A stretch of DNA of 64,000 bases from contig NZ_JIAI01000009.1 in assembly GCF_000620785.1 (NCBI RefSeq), forward strand, positions 186,001 to 250,000. Direction: 5' to 3'. The notes beneath the pieces are model-generated. The model made no database searches. It saw only the letters and a program-made list of their open reading frames with translations, and was not told the DNA's origin. The position numbers and the translations under genes are program-made. How positions within the stretch are numbered: position 1 is the first letter of the stretch; the number at the start of each line of letters is the position of its first letter. Below, in pieces: positions 30,301 through 38,083 of this stretch. Origin of the DNA: Actinospineispora acaciae DSM 45401 (GTDB lineage Bacteria > Actinomycetota > Actinomycetes > Mycobacteriales > Pseudonocardiaceae).

Positions 30301-31916
30301 GGCCGTGGATCGCCCGCACCCGACATTCCACCCCGGGCGTCGGCCTGATCTCCCCGCCGCCGCACCACGACATCTACTCCATCGAGGACCTGGCGCAGCT
30401 GATCCACGACCTGAAGAACGCCAACGAGCGGGCCAGGGTGCACGTGAAGCTGGTGTCCTCGGTCGGGGTGGGCACGGTGGCCGCCGGGGTCTCCAAGGCC
30501 CACGCCGACGTGGTGCTGATCTCCGGGCACGACGGCGGCACCGGCGCCGCGCCGCTCACCTCGCTCAAGCACGCCGGCGCGCCGTGGGAGATCGGCCTGG
30601 CCGACACCCAGCAGACGCTGCTGCTCAACGGCCTGCGGGACCGGATCGTGGTGCAGACCGACGGCCAGATGAAGACCGGCCGCGACGTCATCGTGGCCGC
30701 GCTGCTCGGCGCCGAGGAGTACGGCTTCTCCACCGCGCCGCTGATCGTGGCCGGCTGCGTCATGATGCGGGTCTGCCACCTGGACACCTGCCCGGTCGGC
30801 GTCGCCACCCAGGACCCCGAGCTGCGCAAGCGCTACACCGGCAAGCCGGAGTTTGTGGAGAACTTCTTCCGGTTCCTCGCCGAGGAGGTCCGCGAGTACC
30901 TGGCCGAGCTGGGCCTGCGCTCGCTGGACGAGGCGATCGGGCACGCCGAGCTGCTCGACACCGACACCGCCGTCGAGCACTGGAAGGCCACCAAGGGCCT
31001 GGACCTGTCGCCGCTGTTCGTGGTGCCGGACATCCCGGACGCCGAGCGCCGCCGGGTCCGTGACCAGGACCACGGCCTGGACAAGGCGCTGGACCGCACG
31101 CTCATCCAGCTCGCCGAGGCCGCGCTGGAGGACGCCCGCCCCGTCCGCCTGCAACTGCCGGTGCGCAACGTCAACCGGACCGTCGGCACCCTGCTCGGCG
31201 CGGAGGTGACAAGGCGCTACGGCGGCTCCGGGCTACCGGACGAGACCATCCACATCGAGCTGGAGGGCTCGGCCGGCCAGTCGCTGGGCGCGTTCCTGCC
31301 GCCCGGGATCACCCTGGACCTGGTCGGGGACGCCAACGACTACGTGGCCAAGGGCCTGTCCGGCGGCCGGATCATCGTGCGGCCGCACCCGGACGCGCCG
31401 TTCGCGGCCCAGCACCAGGTGGTGGCCGGCAACGTGATCGGCTACGGCGCCACCTCGGGCGAGATCTTCCTCAACGGCACGGTGGGCGAGCGGTTCTGCG
31501 TGCGCAACTCCGGGGCGCTGGCCGTCGCGGAGGGCGTCGGCGACCACGCCTGCGAGTACATGACCGGCGGCACCGTGGTGGTGCTCGGTTCCACCGGGCG
31601 CAACGTGGCGGCCGGCATGTCCGGCGGCGTCGCGTACGTGCTCGACCTCGACCCGGGCCGGGTGAACCCCGAGCTGGTGGACCTGGAGCGGCCCGGCGCC
31701 GCCGACCTCGCGGAGCTGCGTGACATCGTGACCTGGCACCTGGAGCTGACCGGTTCCTCGGTCGCGGCGTCCCTGCTCGGCGACTGGCCACGCCGGTCCC
31801 AGGGCTTCACCAAGATCATGCCGAGGGACTACCGCCGGGTGCTGGAGGCGGTCCGGCTGGCCACCGCGGAAGGCCGCGACCCCGACCAGGCGATCATGGA
31901 GGCCGCGCGTGGCTGA
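27357..31916 (+). CDS. gltB: Glutamate synthase large subunit
   Basis: GltB takes ammonia from glutamine and adds it to 2-oxoglutarate, using reducing power from GltD. The 1519-residue product has a short propeptide ending just before the nucleophile Cys of DACGVAMVAD, a class II amidotransferase domain (HNGEINTIRGNRNRMRA), the central domain, the FMN barrel (ARSNTGEGGEDVDR, QGAKPGEGGQLP, ISGHDGGTGAAPLTSLKHAG), the 3Fe-4S cysteines (CVMMRVCHLDTCPVGVA) and a C-terminal beta-helix. GTG 27357 lies 8 nt after GGGAGG. A TTA codon occurs at 27561-27563. Confidence 0.97.
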   Translation: MIFSTQPRAQGLYNPASEHDACGVAMVADSRGRRSHSIVADALTALANLDHRGAAGAEPTSGDGAGILLQVPDALLRAEVGFALPEPDADGAGAYAVGLAFLPVEDDQRAKAMELIERIAVEERLRVLGWRDLPVHPDAAGVGPSAQACMPRFAHLFVTADSEQPVTGIALDRLAFCLRKRAERDTASMGCGTYFASLSCRTLVYKGMLTTHQLPAFFGDLTDQRLETAIAVVHSRFSTNTFPSWPLAHPFRYVAHNGEINTIRGNRNRMRAREALLASELIPGDLDRLYPICTEGASDSASFDEVLELLHLGGRSLPHAVLMMIPEAWENHAEMDAARRSFYKFHASLMEPWDGPACVTFTDGTVVGAVLDRNGLRPARWWQLADGRVVLASESGVLDVPPGEVVAKGRLQPGRMFLVDTEAGRIVADDEIKSELAAELPYDEWLHAGMVDVPDLPTREHVVQTHESVLRRQLTFGYTEEELRILLAPMATKAAEPTGSMGTDTPVAALSQRPRMLYDYFAQLFAQVTNPPLDAIREEIVTCVARVMGPEQNLLEPGPASCRHLRLPYPVIDNDELAKILHINDDGNMPGFAAAVISGLYEVDGGERALSAALDRVRRESSEAIAEGARILVLSDRDSDHRMAPIPSLLLTSAVHHHLVRQRERTRVALVVESGDCREVHHVALLLGFGAAAVNPYLAFETLEDMIAHGDITGLDPATAVRNYVKALVKGVLKVMSKMGISTVGAYTAAQVFEAIGLSTELVDEYFSGTASQLGGVGLDVLAEEVAARHRRAYPENPTDRVHRRLDVGGEYAYRREGELHLFTPETVFLLQHSTKTGQADVFRRYTAECDRLAAEGGSLRGLFRLRTEERTPIPLDQVEPVESILARFNTGAMSYGSISAEAHETLAVAMNNLGARSNTGEGGEDVDRLYDPRRRSAIKQVASGRFGVTSEYLVNADDIQIKMAQGAKPGEGGQLPPNKVWPWIARTRHSTPGVGLISPPPHHDIYSIEDLAQLIHDLKNANERARVHVKLVSSVGVGTVAAGVSKAHADVVLISGHDGGTGAAPLTSLKHAGAPWEIGLADTQQTLLLNGLRDRIVVQTDGQMKTGRDVIVAALLGAEEYGFSTAPLIVAGCVMMRVCHLDTCPVGVATQDPELRKRYTGKPEFVENFFRFLAEEVREYLAELGLRSLDEAIGHAELLDTDTAVEHWKATKGLDLSPLFVVPDIPDAERRRVRDQDHGLDKALDRTLIQLAEAALEDARPVRLQLPVRNVNRTVGTLLGAEVTRRYGGSGLPDETIHIELEGSAGQSLGAFLPPGITLDLVGDANDYVAKGLSGGRIIVRPHPDAPFAAQHQVVAGNVIGYGATSGEIFLNGTVGERFCVRNSGALAVAEGVGDHACEYMTGGTVVVLGSTGRNVAAGMSGGVAYVLDLDPGRVNPELVDLERPGAADLAELRDIVTWHLELTGSSVAASLLGDWPRRSQGFTKIMPRDYRRVLEAVRLATAEGRDPDQAIMEAARG

Positions 31917-33429
31917 CCCCCGTGGATTCCTCAGCTACCGGCGGGCGGACTCGCCCAAGCGCTCCAAGACGGAGCGCACGCACGACTGGCGGGAGGTCTA
32001 CCGCGACCTCAGCGCCGAGGAACAGCTCGCCCAGACCCGCGAGCAGGCCACCCGGTGCATGGACTGCGGCATCCCGTTCTGCCACTCCGGCTCGGCCGGC
32101 TGCCCGCTGGGCAACCTGATCCCGGAGTGGAACGACCTGGTCCGCCGGGGCGACTGGTCGCAGGCCAGCGACCGGCTGCACGCCACGAACAACTTCCCGG
32201 AGTTCACCGGGCGGCTGTGCCCGGCGCCCTGCGAGGCGGCCTGCGTGCTCGCGCTCACCCCGGCCGCCGGGGGAGCGGTGACGATCAAGCGGGTGGAGCA
32301 GAGCATCGCGGACGTGGCCTGGGAGCGCGACCTGGTCGTCTCCCAGAGCCCGGGGCTGGCGACCGGGCGCCGGGTCGCGGTGGTCGGCTCCGGCCCGGCC
32401 GGCCTGGCCGCCGCGCAACAGCTCACCCGGGCCGGGCACGAGGTCACCGTGTTCGAGCGGGACGACCGGCTCGGCGGGCTGCTGCGCTACGGCATCCCCG
32501 AGTTCAAGATGGAGAAGTCGGTCCTGGACCGCCGGCTGGAGCAGCTGCGCGCCGAGGGCACCCGGTTCGTCACGTCCTGCGAGGTGGGCGGCTCGCGCCC
32601 CGGCGACCTGCCGGTGCAGCGGCTGCGCGCGGAGTTCGACGCGGTGGTGCTCGCGGTGGGCGCGCTGGCCGGCCGGGACGCGCCCGAGCTGCCCGGCCGC
32701 GAGCTGACCGGCGTGCACCTGGCCATGGACCACCTGGTGCCGGCCAACCGCGAGTGCGAGGGCGACGGCCCGACCACGATCTCGGCGGCCGGCAAGCACG
32801 TCGTGATCATCGGCGGCGGCGACACCGCGGCGGACTGCTACGGCACCGCGATCCGCCAGGGCGCCGCGTCGGTGTCCCAGCTCGACCAGTACCCGCGCCC
32901 GCCGGACGACCCGGACTTCGACGTCTCGCCGTGGCCGACCTGGCCGTGGATCCTGCGCACCTACCCGGTGCACGAGGAGGCCGGCGAACGCCGCTTCGAG
33001 GTCGCCGTGGAGCGTTTCATCGGCGACGAGAACGGCCACGTGCGCGCGGTCGCGCTGCGCCACGTGCGGGTGGAGAAGGACCGCGAGACCGGCCGCCGCG
33101 AGGTCATCCCGATCTCCGACGAGGTCACCGAGCTGCCGTGTGACCTGGGGCTGCTGGCCATCGGCTTCACCGGCGTGGAGGACATGCCGCTGCTGGACGG
33201 CCTCGGCCTGGTCCGCACCCGCTCCGGCTCACTGGGCTGCGGCCCGGACTGGCAGACCGAGTCGCCCGGCGTGTTCGTCTGCGGCGACGCCCACCGGGGC
33301 GCCTCCCTGGTGGTGTGGGCGATCGCCGAAGGCCGCGCCGTGGCTCACGCCGTCGACGCCCACCTCACCGGCGCCTCGCAGCTCCCGTCCCCGGTCCACC
33401 CGACCGCATTGCCCCTGGTCGCCCCGTGA
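31909..33429 (+). CDS. gltD: Glutamate synthase small subunit
   Basis: GltD feeds NADPH electrons to GltB. The 506-residue product has N-terminal Fe-S cysteines (RCMDCGIPFCHSGSAGCPLGNLIP; RLCPAPCEAACVL), an FAD motif VVGSGPAGLAAAQQL near residue 150 and an NADPH motif VIIGGGDTAADCYGTA near 300, ending GVFVCGDAHRGASLVVWAI. GTG 31909 overlaps gltB by 8 bp. The TGA (33427-33429) is inside the left arm of a palindromic repeat. Confidence 0.97.
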   Translation: MADPRGFLSYRRADSPKRSKTERTHDWREVYRDLSAEEQLAQTREQATRCMDCGIPFCHSGSAGCPLGNLIPEWNDLVRRGDWSQASDRLHATNNFPEFTGRLCPAPCEAACVLALTPAAGGAVTIKRVEQSIADVAWERDLVVSQSPGLATGRRVAVVGSGPAGLAAAQQLTRAGHEVTVFERDDRLGGLLRYGIPEFKMEKSVLDRRLEQLRAEGTRFVTSCEVGGSRPGDLPVQRLRAEFDAVVLAVGALAGRDAPELPGRELTGVHLAMDHLVPANRECEGDGPTTISAAGKHVVIIGGGDTAADCYGTAIRQGAASVSQLDQYPRPPDDPDFDVSPWPTWPWILRTYPVHEEAGERRFEVAVERFIGDENGHVRAVALRHVRVEKDRETGRREVIPISDEVTELPCDLGLLAIGFTGVEDMPLLDGLGLVRTRSGSLGCGPDWQTESPGVFVCGDAHRGASLVVWAIAEGRAVAHAVDAHLTGASQLPSPVHPTALPLVAP

Positions 33430-33467
33430 GTGGCTAGGGCCGCTATGGCGACCCTAGCCACTCACGG
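33424..33467. repeat. Palindromic repeat supplying stop codons to convergent genes
   Basis: CCGTGAGTGGCTAGGG (33424-33439) and its exact complement (33452-33467) form a 16-bp stem with loop CCGCTATGGCGA. The TGA in the left arm stops gltD; the mirror TGA in the right arm (33462-33464) stops the convergent small gene. It likely also acts as a bidirectional terminator. A relative sits inside nadB. Confidence 0.85.
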
Positions 33468-33632
33468 CTCCTGACCAGCGGTTTCTTCGTCCTCGACGGC
33501 GGGTGTGGAGGCCGCGCCCGGGCCGGGTGGCGGCTCGTCCGGCTCCGGTTCGTGGTCGACGGGCCGGCGGCCCCTGGCAGTCCCCGGATCGGCGAGCAGC
33601 CGGAGCTCGGCGGGGGTCAGCTGTTCGGTCAC
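33462..33632 (-). CDS. Small acidic, proline-rich protein
   Basis: No family is recognised. The 56-residue product starts VTEQLTPAELRLLAD, which looks like one amphipathic helix, and continues as a disordered stretch rich in Pro, Glu and Asp (HEPEPDEPPPGPG). GTG 33632 follows AAGGAGA and overlaps the stop of the DUF6338 gene by GTGA, so the two form an operon. Its stop comes from the palindromic repeat. Confidence 0.7.
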   Translation of the reverse strand: MTEQLTPAELRLLADPGTARGRRPVDHEPEPDEPPPGPGAASTPAVEDEETAGQEP

Positions 33633-34288
33633 TCGGTCTCCTTCTCGGGGGCCGCTTGCGGTGCTCGTGGCGTGAGGAACTCGACGAAGTCCAGGGCGTC
33701 GGTTCGAATGTAGAGGCCAGCGCTGTGCTCGACGCGCTCGCCGAAGCGGCCGTTCGGGTGCATCCGGCGCGCCGACTCCAGGTAGAGCTCGCCGCCACGC
33801 GGGTAGGTGGAGGCATAGGAGCGTTCGCCGTACCACCCGCCGATCCACGCGCCGTCCGTGAGCCGCCCCCTGACGAAGCACGAGCCCCGGTTCTCGAACG
33901 CGAAGTCCCACGCCGTGGGGGTCCGCACGTAGCGGGTGGTGGCGCGGCGCCGGGACAGCCAGGACACCAGGCCCGCGGCCACGGCCGGTACGACCACGAA
34001 CAGCACGAGGGCAACGAGCCCGATCGTGCGCGGCGACTCCGACAGGCCGTCCCAGCCCCGGCCGGCCGGGCCGCGGGCCAGCGACAGCAGTTGCGGCCCG
34101 GCCGCGATGGCGTAGAGCGCGTCCAGCACGATCGAGGCGACCACGGCCCGCAGGACCCGCTGCCCGAGGTCGCCCTCGGCGGGAGTCTGCCCGCGCCAGC
34201 GCTCGCGGACGAACTGATAGGTGAGCCCGGGCAGGACGAGCAGTACCAGGAAGACGGCCTGTACGGCGGTTGACGGCGCGTAGCTCAC
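33629..34288 (-). CDS. DUF6338-family membrane protein
   Basis: The 219-residue product has two or three membrane segments: AVQAVFLVLLVLPGLTYQFV near the start and TIGLVALVLFVVVPAVAAGLVSWL near residue 110. A soluble C-terminal half follows with a small beta domain (GSCFVRGRLTDGAWIGGWYGERSYASTYPRGGELYLE). This order matches DUF6338, whose role is unknown; it often has a small downstream partner, as here. GTG 34288 follows AGGAGG. Confidence 0.75.
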   Translation of the reverse strand: MSYAPSTAVQAVFLVLLVLPGLTYQFVRERWRGQTPAEGDLGQRVLRAVVASIVLDALYAIAAGPQLLSLARGPAGRGWDGLSESPRTIGLVALVLFVVVPAVAAGLVSWLSRRRATTRYVRTPTAWDFAFENRGSCFVRGRLTDGAWIGGWYGERSYASTYPRGGELYLESARRMHPNGRFGERVEHSAGLYIRTDALDFVEFLTPRAPQAAPEKETE

Positions 34289-34300
34289 CAGCAACCTCCT

Positions 34301-34324
34301 AGATCTTGACGCTCGGTAAGATCT
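34301..34324. promoter_or_regulatory. Inverted repeat upstream of DUF6338 gene
   Basis: AGATCTT (34301-34307) and AAGATCT (34318-34324) are perfect complements with a 10-nt spacer. TAAGAT at 34317-34322 is a possible plus-strand -10. It lies 12 bp upstream of the DUF6338 start and may be an operator for the divergent genes. Confidence 0.5.
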
Positions 34325-34411
34325 TATGGACGGCCCGTGCGCGGATGGTCGAGGGGGCGATGCGCAGCGGCAGGTATCCCGGTTCCCGTCCGGCACGGTT
34401 CACCGCCCTCG

Positions 34412-34417
34412 TACGAT
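34412..34417 (+). promoter_or_regulatory. -10 element of recQ, leaderless type
   Basis: TACGAT ends 6 nt before GTG 34424. This placement supports the chosen recQ start over in-frame codons further upstream. Confidence 0.6.
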
Positions 34418-34423
34418 CGGTGC

Positions 34424-36253
34424 GTGGCGCTCCCCGATACCGCTCAGACCCCGGCCGACGTGCTCAAGCGGGTGTTCGGCTACGACAGCTTCCGCGGCAA
34501 CCAGGTGGAGATCATCGAGCACGTGGTCGGCGGCGGCGACGCGCTGGTGCTGATGCCGACCGGCGGCGGAAAGTCGCTGTGCTACCAGATCCCGGCGCTG
34601 GTCCGGGATGGTGTCGCGGTGGTGGTGTCGCCGCTGATCGCGCTGATGCAGGACCAGGTGGACGCGGTGCGGGCGCTGGGCGTGCGCGCCTGGTTCCTCA
34701 ACTCCACGCAGCATCTCGACGAGCAGCGCGCGGTCGAGGCGGCGTTCCTGGACGACCAGCTGGACCTGCTCTACCTCGCGCCGGAGCGGCTGCGCTCGGA
34801 GACCACGCTGCGCCTGCTGCAGCGGGGGAAGATCGCGCTGTTCGCGATCGACGAGGCGCACTGCGTGTCCCAGTGGGGCCACGACTTCCGGCCCGACTAC
34901 CTGGAGCTGTCCCGGCTGCACGAGCGCTGGCCGTCGGTGCCCAGGATCGCGCTGACCGCCACCGCCACCGAGGCCACCCGGGGCGAGATCGCCACCCGGT
35001 TGAACCTGGAGGAAGCGCGGCACTTCGTGGCCAGCTTCGACCGGCCGAACATCCAGTACCGGATCGTGCCCAAGGACGAGCCCCGCCGCCAGCTGCTCGA
35101 CCTGCTGCGCACCGAGCACGCCGGCGACGCGGGCATCGTCTACTGCCTGTCCCGCAAGTCCGTGGAGCAGACCGCCGAGTTCCTCACCGCCCAGGGCATC
35201 CCCGCGCTGCCCTACCACGCCGGCCTTGACGCGGACACCCGCGCCGAGAACCAGGCCCGGTTCCTGCGCGAGGACGGCGTGATCATGGTGGCGACCATCG
35301 CGTTCGGCATGGGCATCGACAAGCCGGACGTACGGTTCGTGGCGCACCTGGACCTGCCGAAGTCCGTCGAGGGCTACTACCAGGAGACCGGCCGCGCCGG
35401 CCGCGACGGGCTGCCGTCCACGGCATGGCTGGCCTATGGGCTGGCCGACGTCGTCCAGCAGCGGAAGATGATCGACGACTCGGCCGGCGACCTGGCGCAC
35501 CGGCGGCGGCTGAGCCAGCACCTGGACGCGATGCTGGCGCTGTGCGAGACGGTCGGCTGCCGGCGGGTGCAGCTGCTGAACTACTTCGGGCAGTGGGGCG
35601 AGCCGTGCGGCAACTGCGACACCTGCCTGGCGCCGCCGGAGTCGTGGGACGGCACCGTCGCCGCGCAGAAGGTGCTCTCCACGGTGTTCCGGCTGGATCG
35701 CGAGCGGCGCCAGAAGTTCGGCGCCGGCCAGATCATCGACATCCTGCTGGGCCGGCGCACCGCGAAGGTCGAGCGGTTCGACCACCACGAGCTGACCGTG
35801 TTCGGCGTCGGCACCGAGCTGGTCGAGGGCGAGTGGCGCGGCGTGTTCCGCCAGCTCATGGCGCAGGGCCTGCTGGCCGTGGAGGGCAACTACCAGACCT
35901 TCGTGCTGACCGAGGCCAGCCGCGAGGTGCTGCGCGGCGAGCGCAAGGTGATGATGCGCCGCGACCCGCGCAAGCAGCCCAAGGCGCGGGCGGCCCGCTC
36001 CGGGCAGGCGCCGAAGGTGGAGCTGTCCGCCGAGGCGGCGCCGGTGTTCGAGCGGCTGCGGGCCTGGCGGGGCGCGACGGCCAAGGAACAGGGCGTGCCG
36101 GCGTACGTGATCTTCCACGACGCCACGCTGCGGGAGATCGCGTCCCGGATGCCGACCAGCCTGGCCGAGCTGAGCACGATCAGCGGGGTCGGGGAGAACA
36201 AGCTGGCGAAGTACGGTGAGGGCGTGCTGGAGACCCTGGGTTCGGGGGAGTAG
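34424..36253 (+). CDS. recQ: ATP-dependent DNA helicase RecQ
   Basis: RecQ unwinds DNA 3' to 5' in recombination and fork repair. The 609-residue protein has DSFRGNQVEIIEHVVGG, Walker A LMPTGGGKSLCYQIPAL, DEAHCVSQWGHDFRPDY, motif VI QETGRAGRDGLPS, zinc cysteines CRRVQLLNYFGQWGEPCGNCDTC, a winged helix, and a C-terminal HRDC domain (AEAAPVFERLRAWR...STISGVGENKLAKYGEGVLETL). All three RecQ domains are complete. The 3' end overlaps the convergent gene by 74 bp. Confidence 0.95.
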   Translation: MALPDTAQTPADVLKRVFGYDSFRGNQVEIIEHVVGGGDALVLMPTGGGKSLCYQIPALVRDGVAVVVSPLIALMQDQVDAVRALGVRAWFLNSTQHLDEQRAVEAAFLDDQLDLLYLAPERLRSETTLRLLQRGKIALFAIDEAHCVSQWGHDFRPDYLELSRLHERWPSVPRIALTATATEATRGEIATRLNLEEARHFVASFDRPNIQYRIVPKDEPRRQLLDLLRTEHAGDAGIVYCLSRKSVEQTAEFLTAQGIPALPYHAGLDADTRAENQARFLREDGVIMVATIAFGMGIDKPDVRFVAHLDLPKSVEGYYQETGRAGRDGLPSTAWLAYGLADVVQQRKMIDDSAGDLAHRRRLSQHLDAMLALCETVGCRRVQLLNYFGQWGEPCGNCDTCLAPPESWDGTVAAQKVLSTVFRLDRERRQKFGAGQIIDILLGRRTAKVERFDHHELTVFGVGTELVEGEWRGVFRQLMAQGLLAVEGNYQTFVLTEASREVLRGERKVMMRRDPRKQPKARAARSGQAPKVELSAEAAPVFERLRAWRGATAKEQGVPAYVIFHDATLREIASRMPTSLAELSTISGVGENKLAKYGEGVLETLGSGE

Positions 36254-36956
36254 CCGGGCGCAGCGCGTCGACCAGGGCCATGAACAGCGCCAGGTCGGGG
36301 ATGGTCGCGGCGTCCGGCTCCGGCCAGTCCAGCCGCCCCCGGTCCGCCTCGATCACCGGCCTGGCGGCGTCCGTGTCGACGGCCACCTCGCTCCAGGCCA
36401 GCGTGTCCGCGCCGAGGGTCAGCCCGTGGCGATCCACGCCGAGCGCGCCGAACTCCAGCCGGGCGCCGCCGCGCACCGCGCGCAGCGCCTCGGGCAGCCG
36501 CGCCTCGACCATCTTCCGTTCGATCTCCGCGCACAACCGGAGCCTGGCGGCGAGCCGGAACGGGCGCGGGCGCAGCGACACCGAGGTGCCGTCCGGGAGA
36601 CGCATCGCGAACTGGCCGAAGGGCCCGCCGGTCACGCTGACCTCCCGCCACGGACAGGCCGTCTCGGGCGCGCGGCGACCCGCCCGGTACACCAGGCCGC
36701 CGTCGTACAGCCGCACCTGTGGGGCGCGGGACCGCTGGGCCGCCACCGCGGCGGCCCCGAGGAGCACCACGACGAGGAACTCCGGAACCAGGATCCGGAG
36801 GAACAGGCCGTGGTCGTCGCCGTAGAACCCGGCCAGCACCAGGGCGAACATCAGGACCGCACCGACCAGCAGGCCGCCGAGGGTGTAGACGACCGTGTCC
36901 CAGCGGGAGGCTCCGACCCAGCGGCTCCGGTACTGGCCAAGGCTCTGCGGTGTCAT
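36180..36956 (-). CDS. DUF6585-like membrane protein
   Basis: The 258-residue product has two adjacent membrane segments (VVYTLGGLLVGAVLMFALVLAGFYG and FLVVVLLGAAAVAAQ). A cytoplasmic part with PH-like strands follows (VRLYDGGLVYRAGRRAPETACPWREVSVT; LEFGALGVDRHGLTLGADTLAWSEVAV). This resembles DUF6585 proteins; the function is unknown. ATG 36956 follows GGGAG. The C-terminal codons lie over the end of recQ. Confidence 0.65.
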   Translation of the reverse strand: MTPQSLGQYRSRWVGASRWDTVVYTLGGLLVGAVLMFALVLAGFYGDDHGLFLRILVPEFLVVVLLGAAAVAAQRSRAPQVRLYDGGLVYRAGRRAPETACPWREVSVTGGPFGQFAMRLPDGTSVSLRPRPFRLAARLRLCAEIERKMVEARLPEALRAVRGGARLEFGALGVDRHGLTLGADTLAWSEVAVDTDAARPVIEADRGRLDWPEPDAATIPDLALFMALVDALRPATPPNPGSPARPHRTSPACSPRPR

Positions 36957-37038
36957 CGTGTGCTCCCGGGTCGTGACGGGCGGGTCACCGGGTACGAGCG
37001 TTCCGGGCCGCCGGCGGTTGGGGGCGGACCCGCTCGTC

Positions 37039-37044
37039 TAGCCT
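37039..37044 (+). promoter_or_regulatory. -10 element of DUF2461 gene
   Basis: TAGCCT ends 7 nt before ATG 37052. No ribosome site is visible between them. Confidence 0.5.
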
Positions 37045-37051
37045 GGCCACC

Positions 37052-37687
37052 ATGGGCTTCAGCGGCTTCGGGGAGGGGCTCGTCGACTTCTACGACGGGC
37101 TCGAGGCGGACAACTCCAAGGCGTACTGGACCGACCACAAGCCGGTCTACGAGCAGCACGTGCGGGCGCCGATGGAAGCGCTGATGGCCGAGCTGGAGCC
37201 GGAGTTCGGCGCGGGCAAGGTCTTCCGGCCGTACCGCGACCTGCGGTTCAGCCCGGACAAGACGCCGTACAAGACGCACTGCGGGGCCATCGTCGGCGGC
37301 TACTACGTGCAGGCCGGCGCGGACGGCATCATGGTCGCGGGCGGCTACTACCACATGGCCGGTGACCAGATCCGGCGTTACCGGGTCGCGGTGGACGAGC
37401 AGCGCCGGGGCGAGGACCTGCGTCAACGGCTGGCGCGGCTGGCCGGGGCGGACATGACGGTGGCCGGCGACAAGCTCGCCACCCGCCCGCGCGGCGTCGA
37501 CCCCGGGCACCCCAGGCTGGAGCTGCTGCGGCATCGCTCGATCTACGCCTGGCGGCGCTGGCCGGGGGAGGAGCTGATGCTCAGCCCCGAGCTGCCCGAC
37601 GCGGTCGCGGCCAGCTGGCGGGCCATCACCCCGCTCATCGAGTGGCTCACCGACCACGTCGGCCCCAGCGACCAGCCCCGCCGCTGA
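37052..37687 (+). CDS. DUF2461-domain protein
   Basis: The 211-residue product shows the DUF2461 pattern: FSGFGEGLVDFYDGLEADNSKAYW at the start, VFRPYRDLRFSPDKTPYKTHCGA, GYYVQAGADGIMVAGGYYHM and LSPELPDAVAASWRAITPLIEWL. The family is widespread and uncharacterised. It is monocistronic and converges on the VanZ-like gene with a 7-bp gap. Confidence 0.88.
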   Translation: MGFSGFGEGLVDFYDGLEADNSKAYWTDHKPVYEQHVRAPMEALMAELEPEFGAGKVFRPYRDLRFSPDKTPYKTHCGAIVGGYYVQAGADGIMVAGGYYHMAGDQIRRYRVAVDEQRRGEDLRQRLARLAGADMTVAGDKLATRPRGVDPGHPRLELLRHRSIYAWRRWPGEELMLSPELPDAVAASWRAITPLIEWLTDHVGPSDQPRR

Positions 37688-37694
37688 CGGGCCG

Positions 37695-38021
37695 TTATCG
37701 CCGGGCGCGCCTGGCCAGCCAGAGCCCGAGCGCGATGCCGCACAGGTCGGTCAGCGCGTCCCACACCGAGGCGTCCCGGTTGATCGGCAGCGCGCCCTGC
37801 AGCGGCTCCGAGGCGAGCGCGTAGACGACCAGGCCGATCGCGAGCGGGGCCTCGGCGAACCGGGCCAGCCGCCGCCCGGTGAACGCCAGCGCCGCGAACA
37901 GCGCGAAGTGCCCGACCTTGTCCGCCCCGGGGGGCAGGAACGGGATGCCGGAGGCCGGGCTGAACAGGGCATAGAGGCTGATCAGCGTGACGACCAGGAA
38001 CGGCCCGTAGCGGCGGAGCAT
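37695..38021 (-). CDS. VanZ-like membrane protein
   Basis: The 108-residue product has three or four membrane segments (FLVVTLISLYALFSPASG; VGHFALFAALAFTGRRL; AIGLVVYALASEPLQGALP; DALTDLCGIALGLWLARRAR). The DKVGHF motif and the QGALPINRDASVWDALTDLCG block are typical of VanZ-like proteins. The link to glycopeptide resistance in the name does not imply that role here. ATG 38021 is the first start after the preceding gene. Confidence 0.82.
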   Translation of the reverse strand: MLRRYGPFLVVTLISLYALFSPASGIPFLPPGADKVGHFALFAALAFTGRRLARFAEAPLAIGLVVYALASEPLQGALPINRDASVWDALTDLCGIALGLWLARRARR

Positions 38022-38083
38022 GACCCGATCATGCCTGTCCCGCCGGTCGGGGTGTGGCGGTGGCGGTGCGGTCGTGGGCGGGC

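Noticed and set aside
27561..31154. A 1197-codon open frame on the minus strand opposite gltB
   Set aside because: It is the third-position GC shadow of gltB. Its translation is Arg/Ala/Val/His-rich with no recognisable domain, while the plus strand encodes a complete GltB.
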